Part shown: positions 1 to 9,812 of the stretch, in pieces
How the letters are laid out: every line of letters starts with the position of its first letter
How positions within the stretch are numbered: the stretch's first letter is position 1
Assembly (NCBI GenBank): GCA_042434945.1
Contig: CP170191.1
Span: 1,240,001-1,304,000, forward strand
From: Escherichia hormaechei_A
GTDB taxonomy: Bacteria > Pseudomonadota > Gammaproteobacteria > Enterobacterales > Enterobacteriaceae
Length of the DNA stretch: 64,000 bases
Direction of reading: 5' to 3'
Position numbers and translations under genes: made by a program
Notes under the pieces: model-generated
The model's input: the letters and a program-made list of their open reading frames with translations, nothing else
Databases searched by the model: none
What the model was told of the DNA's origin: nothing

Positions 1-545
1 CGCTGCGCAGTCGCTGCCGTCTTCACCACCTCGCTGTCCCTCAGGAATCCTGGGCGCTCGCCTGGCTTGAGCGAGAAGTGACGGTGTCACCAGATGCGGC
101 GCGCTCGGCGTTGCGCCTGTGCAGCGGTGCGCCTGCGGCTGCGCTGGCCTTATTGCAGCCGGAAGTGTGGTCCCAGCGTGAAACGCTATGTCGTGCGGTT
201 GAATCAGCCCTCGACAGCCATGACTGGCTGAGCGTGCTGCCAGCGCTGAACAGCGATCAGGCTCCGGAACGGCTGCACTGGCTGGCCGCGCTGCTGCTGG
301 ATGCGCTCAAAATCCAGCAGGGGGCGACGCTTCTGACTAACCCTGACGTGTGGGCGCTGGTCACCACGCTGGCGAATCGCCTGTCAGGGCAGTCGCTGCA
401 CGCTATCCTTCATGATATCTGCCAGAGTCGTGAACAACTTTTGACGGTAACCGGTCTCAACCGCGAGCTTCTCATCACCGATCTTTTACTGCGTATTGAG
501 CATTACCTGCAACCGGGCGTTGTGCTACCGGTTCCTCATCTTTAA
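1..545 (+). CDS. holB: DNA polymerase III delta' subunit, C-terminal part (truncated by window edge)
   Basis: This is the 3' end of holB, open in frame from base 3 to a TAA at 543-545; the 5' end lies outside the window. Delta' is a clamp-loader subunit that helps load the beta clamp on primed DNA. The visible part is the helical C-terminal collar domain, and its last ~20 residues (NRELLITDLLLRIEHYLQPG and following) match the E. coli C-terminus as I remember it. Upstream of that, residues differ strongly from K-12 HolB (for example LANRLSGQSLHAILHD), as expected for an Enterobacter-type orthologue. It lies 10 bases upstream of ycfH, as in E. coli. Confidence 0.93.
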   Translation, partial: LRSRCRLHHLAVPQESWALAWLEREVTVSPDAARSALRLCSGAPAAALALLQPEVWSQRETLCRAVESALDSHDWLSVLPALNSDQAPERLHWLAALLLDALKIQQGATLLTNPDVWALVTTLANRLSGQSLHAILHDICQSREQLLTVTGLNRELLITDLLLRIEHYLQPGVVLPVPHL

Positions 546-555
546 GAGAGACATC

Positions 556-1353
556 ATGTTTTTAGTCGACTCACACTGCCATCTCGATGGTCTGGATTAT
601 GAATCTTTGCATAAGGACGTGGATGACGTTCTGGCGAAAGCCGCCGCACGCGATGTGAAATTTTGTCTGGCAGTCGCCACAACATTACCGGGTTATTTAC
701 ATATGCGGGATCTGGTAGGCGAACGTGACAACGTCGTATTTTCTTGTGGCGTGCATCCACTCAACCAGAATGATCCCTACGATGTAGAAGATTTACGCCG
801 TCTGGCGGCAGAAGAGGGTGTTGTAGCGCTGGGTGAAACCGGGCTGGATTATTATTACACGCCGGAAACTAAAGTACGTCAGCAAGAGTCCTTCATCCAT
901 CATATCCAGATTGGTCGTGAACTGAACAAGCCGGTTATCGTCCATACCCGTGACGCCCGTGCCGATACGCTGGCAATTCTGCGCGAAGAAAAAGTGACGG
1001 ATTGCGGTGGCGTACTACACTGTTTTACAGAGGACAGAGAAACGGCGGGTAAATTACTGGATCTCGGATTTTACATCTCCTTTTCCGGCATTGTGACCTT
1101 CCGTAATGCGGAGCAACTGCGCGATGCTGCGCGTTATGTCCCCCTGGATCGGTTACTGGTGGAAACTGACTCACCTTACCTTGCGCCGGTACCGCATCGA
1201 GGAAAAGAGAATCAACCTGCGATGGTTCGTGACGTTGCAGAATACATGGCTGTGTTGAAAGGTGTTGCCGTTGAAGAACTGGCGCAGGTAACCACCGATA
1301 ACTTCGCCCGTCTGTTTCACATCGACGCTTCCCGCCTTCAATCCATCCGTTGA
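556..1353 (+). CDS. ycfH: TatD-family metal-dependent hydrolase YcfH
   Basis: A 265-residue TatD/amidohydrolase-fold metal-dependent hydrolase (putative deoxyribonuclease). The start at 556 follows AAGAGAG and gives MFLVDSHCHLD, the usual N-terminus. Metal-binding motifs are visible: HCH at the N-terminus, GETGLDYY near residue 92, VHTRDA, LHCF and ETDSPYLAP near residue 205. The length equals the E. coli protein and I see no residue differing from the K-12 sequence I remember. That is surprising next to the diverged HolB part just upstream. It is probably co-transcribed with holB. Confidence 0.95.
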   Translation: MFLVDSHCHLDGLDYESLHKDVDDVLAKAAARDVKFCLAVATTLPGYLHMRDLVGERDNVVFSCGVHPLNQNDPYDVEDLRRLAAEEGVVALGETGLDYYYTPETKVRQQESFIHHIQIGRELNKPVIVHTRDARADTLAILREEKVTDCGGVLHCFTEDRETAGKLLDLGFYISFSGIVTFRNAEQLRDAARYVPLDRLLVETDSPYLAPVPHRGKENQPAMVRDVAEYMAVLKGVAVEELAQVTTDNFARLFHIDASRLQSIR

Positions 1354-1496
1354 ATGAGTTTTTTTAAAGCTCGTAATTAATGGCTAAAACGAGTAAAGTT
1401 CACCGCCGAAAATTGGGCGGTGAATAACCACGTTTGAAATATTGTGACATATGTTTTGTCAAAATGTGCAACTTCTCCAATGATCTGAAGTTGAAA

Positions 1497-1512
1497 CGTG
1501 ATAGCCGTCAAA
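1497..1512 (+). promoter_or_regulatory. CRP-binding site of the ptsG promoter
   Basis: CGTGA-TAGCCG-TCAAA resembles the CRP consensus TGTGA-N6-TCACA. It sits where the K-12 ptsG promoter has its activating CRP site, just upstream of the Mlc operator. The whole 1354-1647 gap reads like the K-12 ptsG regulatory region, including a second Mlc/CRP-like sequence near 1440-1465 (TATTGTGACATATGTTTTG). Confidence 0.7.
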
Positions 1513-1527
1513 CAAATTGGCACTGAA

Positions 1528-1553
1528 TTATTTTACTCTGTGTAATAAATAAA
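1528..1553 (+). promoter_or_regulatory. Mlc operator at the ptsG promoter
   Basis: TTATTTTACTCTGTGTAATA, at the start of this segment, is an imperfect palindrome matching the Mlc operator O1 of E. coli ptsG, which overlaps the transcription start. Mlc represses ptsG until it is sequestered by dephosphorylated EIICB(Glc). Identification rests on similarity to the known E. coli promoter. Confidence 0.65.
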
Positions 1554-1620
1554 GGGCGCTTAGATGCCCTGTACACGGCGAGGCTCTCCCCCCTTGCCAC
1601 GCGTGAGAACGTAAAAAAAG

Positions 1621-1640
1621 CACCCATACTCAGGAGCACT
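1621..1640 (+). promoter_or_regulatory. ptsG leader segment: SgrS pairing site and Shine-Dalgarno
   Basis: CACCCATACTCAGGAGCACT contains the ribosome-binding site (AGGAG) of ptsG and the stretch that pairs with the sRNA SgrS in E. coli during glucose-phosphate stress. The core is complementary to the SgrS core TGAGTATTGGTG. SgrS itself is not in the window. Confidence 0.65.
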
Positions 1641-1647
1641 CTCAATT

Positions 1648-3081
1648 ATGTTTAAGAATGCATTTGCTAACCTGCAAAAGGTCGGTAAATCGCTGATGCT
1701 GCCGGTATCCGTACTGCCTATCGCAGGTATTCTGCTGGGCGTCGGTTCCGCGAATTTCAGCTGGCTGCCCGCCGTTGTATCGCATGTTATGGCAGAAGCA
1801 GGCGGTTCCGTCTTTGCAAACATGCCACTGATTTTTGCGATCGGTGTCGCCCTCGGCTTTACCAATAACGATGGCGTATCCGCGCTGGCCGCAGTTGTTG
1901 CCTATGGCATCATGGTTAAAACCATGGCCGTGGTTGCGCCACTGGTACTGCATTTACCTGCTGAAGAAATCGCCTCTAAACACCTGGCGGATACTGGCGT
2001 ACTCGGAGGGATTATCTCCGGTGCGATCGCAGCGTACATGTTTAACCGTTTCTACCGTATTAAGCTGCCTGAGTATCTTGGCTTCTTTGCCGGTAAACGC
2101 TTTGTGCCGATCATTTCTGGCCTGGCTGCCATCTTTACTGGCGTTGTGCTGTCCTTCATTTGGCCGCCGATTGGTTCTGCAATCCAGACCTTCTCTCAGT
2201 GGGCTGCTTACCAGAACCCGGTAGTTGCGTTTGGCATTTACGGTTTCATCGAACGTTGCCTGGTACCGTTTGGTCTGCACCACATCTGGAACGTACCTTT
2301 CCAGATGCAGATTGGTGAATACACCAACGCAGCAGGTCAGGTTTTCCACGGCGACATTCCGCGTTATATGGCGGGTGACCCGACTGCGGGTAAACTGTCT
2401 GGTGGCTTCCTGTTCAAAATGTACGGTCTGCCAGCTGCCGCAATTGCTATCTGGCACTCTGCTAAACCAGAAAACCGCGCGAAAGTGGGCGGTATTATGA
2501 TCTCCGCGGCGCTGACCTCGTTCCTGACCGGTATCACCGAGCCGATCGAGTTCTCCTTCATGTTCGTTGCGCCGATCCTGTACATCATCCACGCGATTCT
2601 GGCAGGCCTGGCATTCCCAATCTGTATTCTTCTGGGGATGCGTGACGGTACGTCGTTCTCGCACGGTCTGATCGACTTCATCGTTCTGTCTGGTAACAGC
2701 AGCAAACTGTGGCTGTTCCCGATCGTCGGTATCGGTTATGCGATTGTTTACTACACCATCTTCCGCGTGCTGATTAAAGCACTGAATCTGAAAACGCCGG
2801 GTCGTGAAGACGCGACTGAAGATGCAAAAGCGACAGGTACCAGCGAAATGGCACCGGCTCTGGTTGCTGCATTTGGTGGTAAAGAAAACATTACTAACCT
2901 CGACGCATGTATTACCCGTCTGCGCGTCAGCGTTGCTGATGTGTCTAAAGTGGATCAGGCCGGCCTGAAGAAACTGGGCGCAGCGGGCGTAGTGGTTGCT
3001 GGTTCTGGTGTTCAGGCGATTTTCGGTACTAAATCCGATAACCTGAAAACCGAGATGGATGAGTACATCCGTAACCACTAA
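1648..3081 (+). CDS. ptsG: PTS glucose-specific transporter EIICB
   Basis: A 477-residue inner-membrane glucose permease and phosphotransferase that takes phosphate from EIIA(Glc) (Crr) and delivers glucose-6-phosphate. The N-terminal ~385 residues are the membrane EIIC domain, with the conserved [10 protein letters not shown] segment; the C-terminal ~75 residues are EIIB. The phosphorylation cysteine is in [12 protein letters not shown] (about residue 421). Length equals E. coli PtsG, and the protein matches it apart from ALN versus ALD in the linker. Expression is expected to follow the upstream CRP, Mlc and SgrS sites. A strong terminator follows. Confidence 0.97.
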
Positions 3082-3104
3082 TCCGTAAGACGTTGGGGAG
3101 ACTA

Positions 3105-3129
3105 AGGCAGCCAGATGGCTGCCTTTTTT
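3105..3129 (+). terminator. Rho-independent terminator of ptsG
   Basis: AGGCAGCC-AGAT-GGCTGCCT is an 8-bp stem with a 4-base loop followed by a T-run, 24 bases after the ptsG stop. Confidence 0.9.
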
Positions 3130-3147
3130 ATTACTGCGGCTTGTGGT

Positions 3148-3216
3148 GCCGGGTGGCGGCGGCACCTTACCGGGCCTACGTGATGGATAGGCCCGGTAAG
3201 CGCAGCGCCACCGGGC
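3148..3216. repeat. REP/BIME element, inverted pair
   Basis: Two inverted units start GCCGGGTGGCGGC and end with the reverse form ...GCGCCACCGGGC, separated by a short loop. This unit type recurs at 29.9, 30.5, 61.4 and 62.8 kb and differs from the E. coli-type units at 11.1 kb. It sits between the converging ptsG and fhuE genes. Confidence 0.8.
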
Positions 3217-3225
3217 TTCTGTCAC

Positions 3226-5415
3226 TCAGAAATCGTAGCTCGCGCTCACCGAGACGTTCAGCGGCGCGCCATAAACCGCATACGATCCGACGTAATCGTA
3301 ATACTCTTTGTCGAACAGGTTGTTGACGTTAGCCTGCACCGCAAAATCTTTGGTGACCTGATAACGGCTGAACAGGTTCACCAGCCCATAGCTGCCTTGC
3401 TCCGCGCGGGAACGTCCTGCCGGGCCGCCTTCCACGTCCGTCCACACTTTGTTCTGCCAGTTTACGCCACCGCCCACGGTCAGTTCCGGCAGCATTGGCA
3501 ACTGATAGCGGGTGAAGAGCTTCATGGTTGTGCGCGGCTGATCGGAGCTGACGGCGTTGCCATTCTTATCTTCTGCGATGTAACGCGTCGCGCCGAAGGT
3601 CAGCTGCCAGTTATCGGTCAGGGCACCGTTGAGCTCGAACTCGACCCCTTTGCTGACCACCCCGTCCAGCGATTCATAGATCGACTCACCGCTCGGCATG
3701 TAGGTATAGGTGTTGCTGGCGACGTTATCCTGCTCAATGCGGAAAATCGCCAGCGAGGTGGTGAGGCGGGTATTAAACCAGTCCGCCTTCACCCCGGCTT
3801 CGTAGCTTTTACCCGTGGTAGGGTCAAGATAACGTCCGCTGGCATCGCGCTTATCCTGCGGCTGGAAGATAGAGGTATAGCTGACGTAGGTCGACCAGTC
3901 CTCATTGATGTCATACACCAGGCCGGCGTACGGCGTGACATCATCTTTGGTGCTTTCCAGACGGGTATTCGGCGATCCTGCCGGGTTATAACGAATGTTA
4001 TATTGGGTGTAGCGCGCGCCCAGGATCAGGTGCAGCGGATCGGCCAGCGAGAAACGAGCCGACGAATAGGCTGAAGACTGGCGAATATCATCCTTGCTGT
4101 AGAGTTTCCACGGCGTCCACTGGGGATCGGCGATGTTCCCGTTCCAGTTCTTAAAGTTGCCGACATCAACCATGCCGTATACCGCATCCGGCATGGAGTT
4201 GTCGTAATGGTTACGCTGACGGCTGAAGCTGCCGCCGAACATCATTTCGTGCTGACGGCCAAAGAGATCGAAGCCGCCGCGCAGGAAGGCGTCAACCGCA
4301 TCCTGTTTACGTTCCCCACGGTTCCAGCCGCCGTAACCCACCAGGCCCGCACCGGTCTCTTTATCCGGATAGCCGGACATATACATCAGTTTGGAGTCGA
4401 AGTTGGTTTCAGCGTGCATACCGTTGATGTGCGCTTCCCAGCCATTATCGAAACGCTGAGTCAGGTTAGCGAAGATGCGGGTGCTGTCTTTATCTGAATA
4501 AGCCCAGTCAGGTGCGACAGTCTGGCTGCGATTGTAGTGGGTCTTACTTCCGTCGCTGTACCAGGTCGGCAGCCCGCCCCAGGTTGGGTCGGCGGTATGG
4601 CTTTCCTGATACTCATACCCTACCGAGAGGGTGGTGCTGTCGGTGACATCCGCGTCCATCACACCGTAGAGGAATTTCTTCCGGTAGTGGTAGTTATCCA
4701 CGAAGCTGTCGTTGTCCTGATAACCGGTAATCAGACGGCCCCGTACCTTACCTGACTCTACCAGCGGCGCCTGGAGATCCAGCACGTAGCGCTGCTTGTC
4801 CCAGCTGCCGTAGCTGGCGGAGACGTTACCTTTAAATTCCGGGCTGTCCGCGTGCTTACGCACCATATTAACGTACGCCGCCGGGTTGCCGGTGCCGGAC
4901 ATCAGGCCGGTGGCGCCGCGAACCACTTCGATGCGGTCATAAATCGCGGTATCCGCGGCGGTATCACCAAAGTTCCACACTTCACTGATGGAGGTTGGCA
5001 GGTCGTCATAGGCGTAGTTGCTGACGAAAAAGCCGCGTGAGTAAAACACGGTACGGTCGCTGTCCTGCACCTGGGCCGTAATGCCCGTGGTATTCGTCAG
5101 CACCTGTCCGATGGATTGCAGATTCTGGTCAGCCATACGTTGCTGGCTGATAACGCTGACGGACTGTGGGATGTCGCGGGGAACCAGCAACAGTTTGGTG
5201 CCGGTGGTGGTAGTTTTTACGCTGTAATCCTGATCCTGGCTGGCAGAAAGATCCTGTGTGTTGTCAAAACCCCCGTCTACGACGACGGTATCTTCGGTGG
5301 TTGAAGCAGCGAAAGCGGCGGTTGGCGTCAATGCCATAGCAATGCAGGCGGCCAGCAACGAAGGTGTTGCGGCAGGCTGATGTTGCCCATCCCTGGTGTG
5401 ATTAATGAAAGACAT
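3226..5415 (-). CDS. fhuE: TonB-dependent ferric-siderophore receptor, FhuE family
   Basis: A 729-residue outer-membrane receptor in the chromosomal place of fhuE (ferric coprogen, ferrioxamine and rhodotorulic acid uptake in E. coli). It has a signal peptide (LLAACIAMALTPTAAFA), a TonB-box-like start (DTVVVDGG), a plug domain (LLVPRDIPQSVSVISQQRM, then RIEVVRGATGLMSGTGNPAA) and a 22-strand barrel ending in an aromatic residue (SASYDF). The overall fold motifs agree with FhuE but the sequence is strongly diverged from K-12, so its siderophore range could differ. The preceding GTTTGATGATG allows starts at 5418 or 5415; 5415 has the better spacing to AAGGG. Confidence 0.85.
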   Translation of the reverse strand: MSFINHTRDGQHQPAATPSLLAACIAMALTPTAAFAASTTEDTVVVDGGFDNTQDLSASQDQDYSVKTTTTGTKLLLVPRDIPQSVSVISQQRMADQNLQSIGQVLTNTTGITAQVQDSDRTVFYSRGFFVSNYAYDDLPTSISEVWNFGDTAADTAIYDRIEVVRGATGLMSGTGNPAAYVNMVRKHADSPEFKGNVSASYGSWDKQRYVLDLQAPLVESGKVRGRLITGYQDNDSFVDNYHYRKKFLYGVMDADVTDSTTLSVGYEYQESHTADPTWGGLPTWYSDGSKTHYNRSQTVAPDWAYSDKDSTRIFANLTQRFDNGWEAHINGMHAETNFDSKLMYMSGYPDKETGAGLVGYGGWNRGERKQDAVDAFLRGGFDLFGRQHEMMFGGSFSRQRNHYDNSMPDAVYGMVDVGNFKNWNGNIADPQWTPWKLYSKDDIRQSSAYSSARFSLADPLHLILGARYTQYNIRYNPAGSPNTRLESTKDDVTPYAGLVYDINEDWSTYVSYTSIFQPQDKRDASGRYLDPTTGKSYEAGVKADWFNTRLTTSLAIFRIEQDNVASNTYTYMPSGESIYESLDGVVSKGVEFELNGALTDNWQLTFGATRYIAEDKNGNAVSSDQPRTTMKLFTRYQLPMLPELTVGGGVNWQNKVWTDVEGGPAGRSRAEQGSYGLVNLFSRYQVTKDFAVQANVNNLFDKEYYDYVGSYAVYGAPLNVSVSASYDF

Positions 5416-5511
5416 CATCAAACCCTTAGTGAATGGTGAAGGTAATTCGCGACAGTCCCGCTAGCACGGGCTGACGTCGTTTTCTATGTTAAAAATGCGC
5501 ATGAAAATGCA

Positions 5512-5530
5512 AATGCGAAATATACGCATT
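5512..5530. promoter_or_regulatory. Inverted repeat upstream of fhuE, possible Fur operator
   Basis: AATGCG-AAATATA-CGCATT is a perfect 6-bp inverted repeat about 97 bases upstream of the fhuE start, within an A/T-rich stretch containing ATGCAAATGCG. Iron receptors of this family are normally Fur-repressed, but the match to the Fur consensus GATAATGATAATCATTATC is only partial. Confidence 0.35.
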
Positions 5531-5768
5531 GTGATTAACGCTGTAAACAGATGTTTCGGGATGAACTGAAATAAGGTTTCAGAAAAGAAATGTCCTAAAG
5601 CGATGCCTCTTCAGCCAGATGGCGGACAATCAGGAAAGAAATCACGGGAGAAGGTTGAAAGGACAGGAGAAACTCGCTCATACTCTTGTCTTGTGTCACG
5701 CAGTAAATCAGACAATGTGTGTTAACAACGGACGCACGACGCCAGATTAAACTTAAAAGGAAAAGGTC

Positions 5769-6128
5769 ATGGCTGAAGAAACGATTTTCAGTAAAATTAT
5801 CCGCCGCGAAATTCCGTCGGATATTGTCTATCAGGATGAACTGGTCACGGCTTTCCGCGACATTTCTCCCCAGGCGCCGACGCACATCCTTATTATTCCC
5901 AATATTCTGATCCCGACCGTTAATGACGTTAAAACCGAGCATGAAGTGGCGCTGGGCCGTATGCTTACGGTAGCCGCGAAAATCGCAGAGCAGGAAGGGA
6001 TTGCTGAAGACGGATACCGTCTGATCATGAACTGTAATCGCCATGGCGGCCAGGAAGTCTATCATATTCATATGCATCTGCTGGGTGGACGTCCACTGGG
6101 ACCGATGCTGGCACATAAAGGTCTTTAA
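5769..6128 (+). CDS. hinT: HIT-family purine nucleoside phosphoramidase
   Basis: A 119-residue histidine-triad hydrolase that cleaves adenosine 5'-phosphoramidates and acyl/aminoacyl-adenylates in the cytoplasm. The active-site triad is visible as EVYHIHMHLLGG near residue 100. Length equals E. coli HinT. Several substitutions (VKTEHEVALGRML, MNCNRHGG) mark it as an Enterobacter-type orthologue, unlike the K-12-like neighbours on the left. It is followed after 1 base by ycfL, so the two are translationally close and likely co-transcribed with lpoB and thiK. Confidence 0.95.
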   Translation: MAEETIFSKIIRREIPSDIVYQDELVTAFRDISPQAPTHILIIPNILIPTVNDVKTEHEVALGRMLTVAAKIAEQEGIAEDGYRLIMNCNRHGGQEVYHIHMHLLGGRPLGPMLAHKGL

Positions 6129-6129
6129 T

Positions 6130-6504
6130 ATGTTAACTGGGCGTATTGCAGCGCTGATCGTGACGCTGGTAATGGTTGGGTGCAGCGCGCGTCCCGCCAT
6201 CCCGGTCAGTGAAGAACAGACGCTGGTGATGGAGTCCTCAGTGCTTGCTGCGGGCATCACGGCGGAGAAACCTTCGCTGACCATAAGCGAAATCCAGTCT
6301 TCAGCCTCCTCTACGCTCTATAACGAAAGGCAAGAGCCAGTGACGGTGCATTATCGCTTCTACTGGTATGACGTGAGAGGTCTTGAGATGCACCCGCTTG
6401 AGGCGCCGCGCAGCGTGACCATCCCGGCAAGATCGTCAGTCACACTCTACGGCAGCGCCAGCTATCTGGGTGCACATAAGGTGAGACTTTATCTTTATTT
6501 GTAA
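6130..6504 (+). CDS. ycfL: YcfL family lipoprotein
   Basis: A 124-residue predicted lipoprotein: the N-terminus MLTGRIAALIVTLVMVGCSA has a lipobox ending in VGC. The rest is a beta-rich domain (SSTLYNERQEPVTVHYRFYWYDVRG...) typical of the DUF1425/YcfL family. Its position between hinT and lpoB is the conserved enterobacterial arrangement. The function is not established. The next gene's ribosome-binding site (AAGGAG) overlaps its stop codon. Confidence 0.88.
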   Translation: MLTGRIAALIVTLVMVGCSARPAIPVSEEQTLVMESSVLAAGITAEKPSLTISEIQSSASSTLYNERQEPVTVHYRFYWYDVRGLEMHPLEAPRSVTIPARSSVTLYGSASYLGAHKVRLYLYL

Positions 6505-6514
6505 GGAGTGAACC

Positions 6515-7161
6515 TTGATTAAAACAATGAGCCGTTATGCGCTCCTGAGTGCTTTTGCACTCTTTCTGGCGGGTTGTGTGACGCGAACGGAAGAACCAGC
6601 ACCGGTAGATCAGGCGAAGCCGGGAACGGAACAGCCAACAACGCCAGCGCAGCCTGTTCCAACCGTGCCGTCTGTACCGACCATTCCGGCGCAGCCTGGC
6701 CCGATCGAACATCCGGACGACACCGCACAGCCTGCGCCGCGAGTACGCCACTATGACTGGAACGGCGCGATGCAGCCGATGGTGGGCAAAATGTTGCAGG
6801 CACAGGGCGTTACGCCCGGCAGCGTCCTGCTGGTTGATAGCGTTAACAACCGTACTAACGGTTCGCTGAATGCCGCAGAAGCGACCGAAACGCTGCGAAA
6901 TGCGCTGGCTAATAACGGGAAATTTACCCTGGTTTCCGCCCAGCAACTGTCGATGGCGAAGCAACAGTTAGGTTTGTCGCCGCAGGACAGTTTAGGCACC
7001 CGTAGTAAAGCCATAGGCATTGCCCGCAATGTCGGCGCTCATTACGTGCTGTACTCCAGCGCCTCTGGCAACGTTAACGCTCCGACCCTACAAATGCAGC
7101 TGATGCTGGTGCAGACGGGCGAAATTATCTGGTCAGGTAAAGGTGCCGTTCGCAGCAATAA
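6515..7161 (+). CDS. lpoB: Penicillin-binding protein activator LpoB (reads through into thiK)
   Basis: An outer-membrane lipoprotein that reaches through the periplasm to activate PBP1B. A TTG start at 6515 follows AAGGAG by 6 bases (an ATG at 6527 is possible). The lipobox is FLAGC, followed by a Pro-rich linker (residues ~22-70) and the globular domain, whose end (LQMQLMLVQTGEIIWSGKGAV) is like E. coli. In E. coli lpoB ends GAVSQQ-stop and overlaps the thiK start. Here one T is missing from the TTT at 7149-7150, so the frame enters thiK and stays open to 7966. The normal TAA is still present at 7159-7161 in another frame. See the finding on the fusion. Confidence 0.9.
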
Positions 7162-7966
7162 GCGCACGCGTCATGACGTCCTGACGCGTTATTTCCCTCA
7201 GTACCGTGTTATCGCGCCGCAAGCCCCCGCCGGGCTTGGCGGCGCGAGTTGCATTATTGAGCGTGGCGACCATCGGCTGGTTTTACGTCAGCATCACGAT
7301 GCCGCCGCGCCTGCCTCCCATTTTCGTCGCCAGTTCCGCGCCCTGAAGCGCCTGCCCGCCGACCTTGCGCCACAACCTCATCTCTTTATCAGAGACTGGA
7401 TGGCGGTGGCGTTTATTGCGGGTGAGATCAAAAGCGAGCTTCCCGATACGCCTGCGCTTGCAGCCATGCTGTATCATCTGCATCGCCAGCCGCGTCTGGG
7501 CTGGCGGGTAACGTTACTTCCTTTGCTGGATCACTACTGGCAGCAGGCTGCGCCTGGACGACGCACGCCCTACTGGCTGGCGCAGCTTAAGCGGCTACGC
7601 AGAGCGAGAGAGCCGCAGGCGTTACGTCTGGCGCCGCTGCATATGGATGTCCACGCGGGTAATATCGTTCATACCACGGCAGGCGAGAAACTTATCGACT
7701 GGGAATATGCCGGAGACGGTGACGTGGCGCTCGAACTCGCTGCGGTCTGGATGCCTGATGAGGCGTCGCGCGAGCAGCTGATAACCGCCTATGCCCGAAA
7801 CGCCAACATCAATGCGCTCACCCTTGCGCGGCAGGTCGCGCGCTGGCGTCCGTGGGTGTTGATGCTGATGGCGGGATGGTTTGAAATGCGCCTTCAGCAG
7901 ACAGATGACAAACAATTTATTGCGCTGGCAAATGATGCCTGGCGTCAGTTACAAACGAAAGGATAA
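7144..7966 (+). CDS. thiK: Thiamine kinase ThiK (start fused to lpoB by a 1-base deletion)
   Basis: A phosphotransferase-fold kinase that phosphorylates thiamine in salvage. The E. coli gene starts at a GTG giving MPFRSN, overlapping the end of lpoB. The same GTG is at 7144-7146, but the missing T puts RSNKRTRHDV into the lpoB frame. Catalytic-loop motifs are clear: LHMDVHAGNIVH (Brenner-type, Asp and Asn) and KLIDWEYAGDGDVALELA (the DxD-like metal site). It ends with WRQLQTKG. The protein is diverged from K-12. As read, translation could only come from the fusion or from an out-of-frame start. Confidence 0.85.
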
Positions 7967-7977
7967 GAGAGGTAGGT

Positions 7978-9003
<1,026 letters not shown>

Positions 9004-9027
9004 CCCTGGCTTTATGTTGAGGAAGCG

Positions 9028-9574
9028 ATGATTATCTATTTACACGGTTTTGACTCTAACAGTCCCGGGTAACCACGAGAAAGTCCTTACAATTGCAGTT
9101 TATTGACCCGATGTACGCTTGATAAGCTACAGTACGCGGCATCCGAAACATGATATGCAGCATCTGCTTAAAGAAGTGGACAAAATGTTGCAACTGAACG
9201 TTGACGAGCGTCCGCTAATTTGCGCGCGTTGGCTTGGGCGGATACTGGGCCGGAACGGATTGGTTTTCTTTGCGACATCCGCCAGGTGATCTTCAACCCT
9301 AATTTTGTTCCCTTATGAGAACATGGAAGGCAAGATTGATCGCCCGGAAGAGTATGCCGATATGCCACTAAGTGTGTGACCAACTTCCGTGAGAAGAATC
9401 GCGATCGTTGCCTGTGATTTTGTCGCGTAATGATGAAGGCGCTTAACAGCCAGCGGACATCTGAAGAGTTAGCCATCATTATTACGAGATTGTCTGGGAC
9501 GAAGAGCAGACCACAAATTCAAGAATATCTCCCCGCATTTACAGCGCATTAAAGCGTTCAAAACGCTGGGCTGA
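9028..9574 (+). pseudogene. ycfP: YcfP esterase-like protein, broken by several indels
   Basis: The remnant starts ATG ATT ATC TAT TTA CAC (MIIYLHGFDSNSPG) and ends with [13 protein letters not shown] at 9574. In E. coli YcfP is a ~180-residue alpha/beta-hydrolase-fold protein of unknown role encoded after nagZ. The first frame closes at TAA 9064-9066 because of an extra C in CCCGGG. Further pieces are recognisable in other frames: QHLLKEVDKMLQLNVDERPL, NMEGKIDRPEEYAD, and the conserved C-terminus. The length (547 nt) is not a multiple of three. Same lesion type as nagZ. Confidence 0.8.
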
Positions 9575-9593
9575 TCTCCCTGAACCTGATAAA

Positions 9594-9629
9594 GGCCCGG
9601 TACGTGAAAGCGTACCGGGCCTCTTTTTT
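9594..9629 (+). terminator. Rho-independent terminator after ycfP
   Basis: GGCCCGGTACG-TGAAAG-CGTACCGGGCC is an 11-bp perfect stem with a 6-base loop followed by TCTTTTTT, 19 bases after the ycfP stop. Confidence 0.92.
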
Positions 9630-9662
9630 GTCAGAGTTGTCTACTTTTAAACCATCAAAACT

Positions 9663-9676
9663 TTGATTAACATCAA
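9663..9676 (+). promoter_or_regulatory. FNR-binding site upstream of ndh
   Basis: TTGAT-TAAC-ATCAA is a perfect FNR consensus palindrome located 137 bases upstream of the ndh start. FNR represses ndh under anaerobiosis in E. coli, and the rest of the 9630-9812 gap resembles that promoter. Confidence 0.85.
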
Positions 9677-9812
9677 TTTTGGTATGACCAATGCACCATT
9701 CATGTTATTCTCAATAGCGAAGAACATTTTCATTGCTGTAACCTGTTGTTAATTAAGAGCTATGTTAATAACCATTAATTAACAATTGGTTAATAAATTT
9801 AAGGGGGTCACG

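Noticed and set aside
1954..3225. A 423-codon frame antisense to ptsG
   Set aside because: It lies wholly opposite a well-supported gene, has a basic, low-complexity composition typical of antisense frames of high-GC-third-position codons, and shows no family motif.
6515..7966. A genuine LpoB-ThiK bifunctional protein
   Set aside because: A periplasmic lipoprotein fused to a cytoplasmic ATP-dependent kinase makes little sense. The lesion is a single base in a T-run beside many similar lesions, so it is annotated as two genes.
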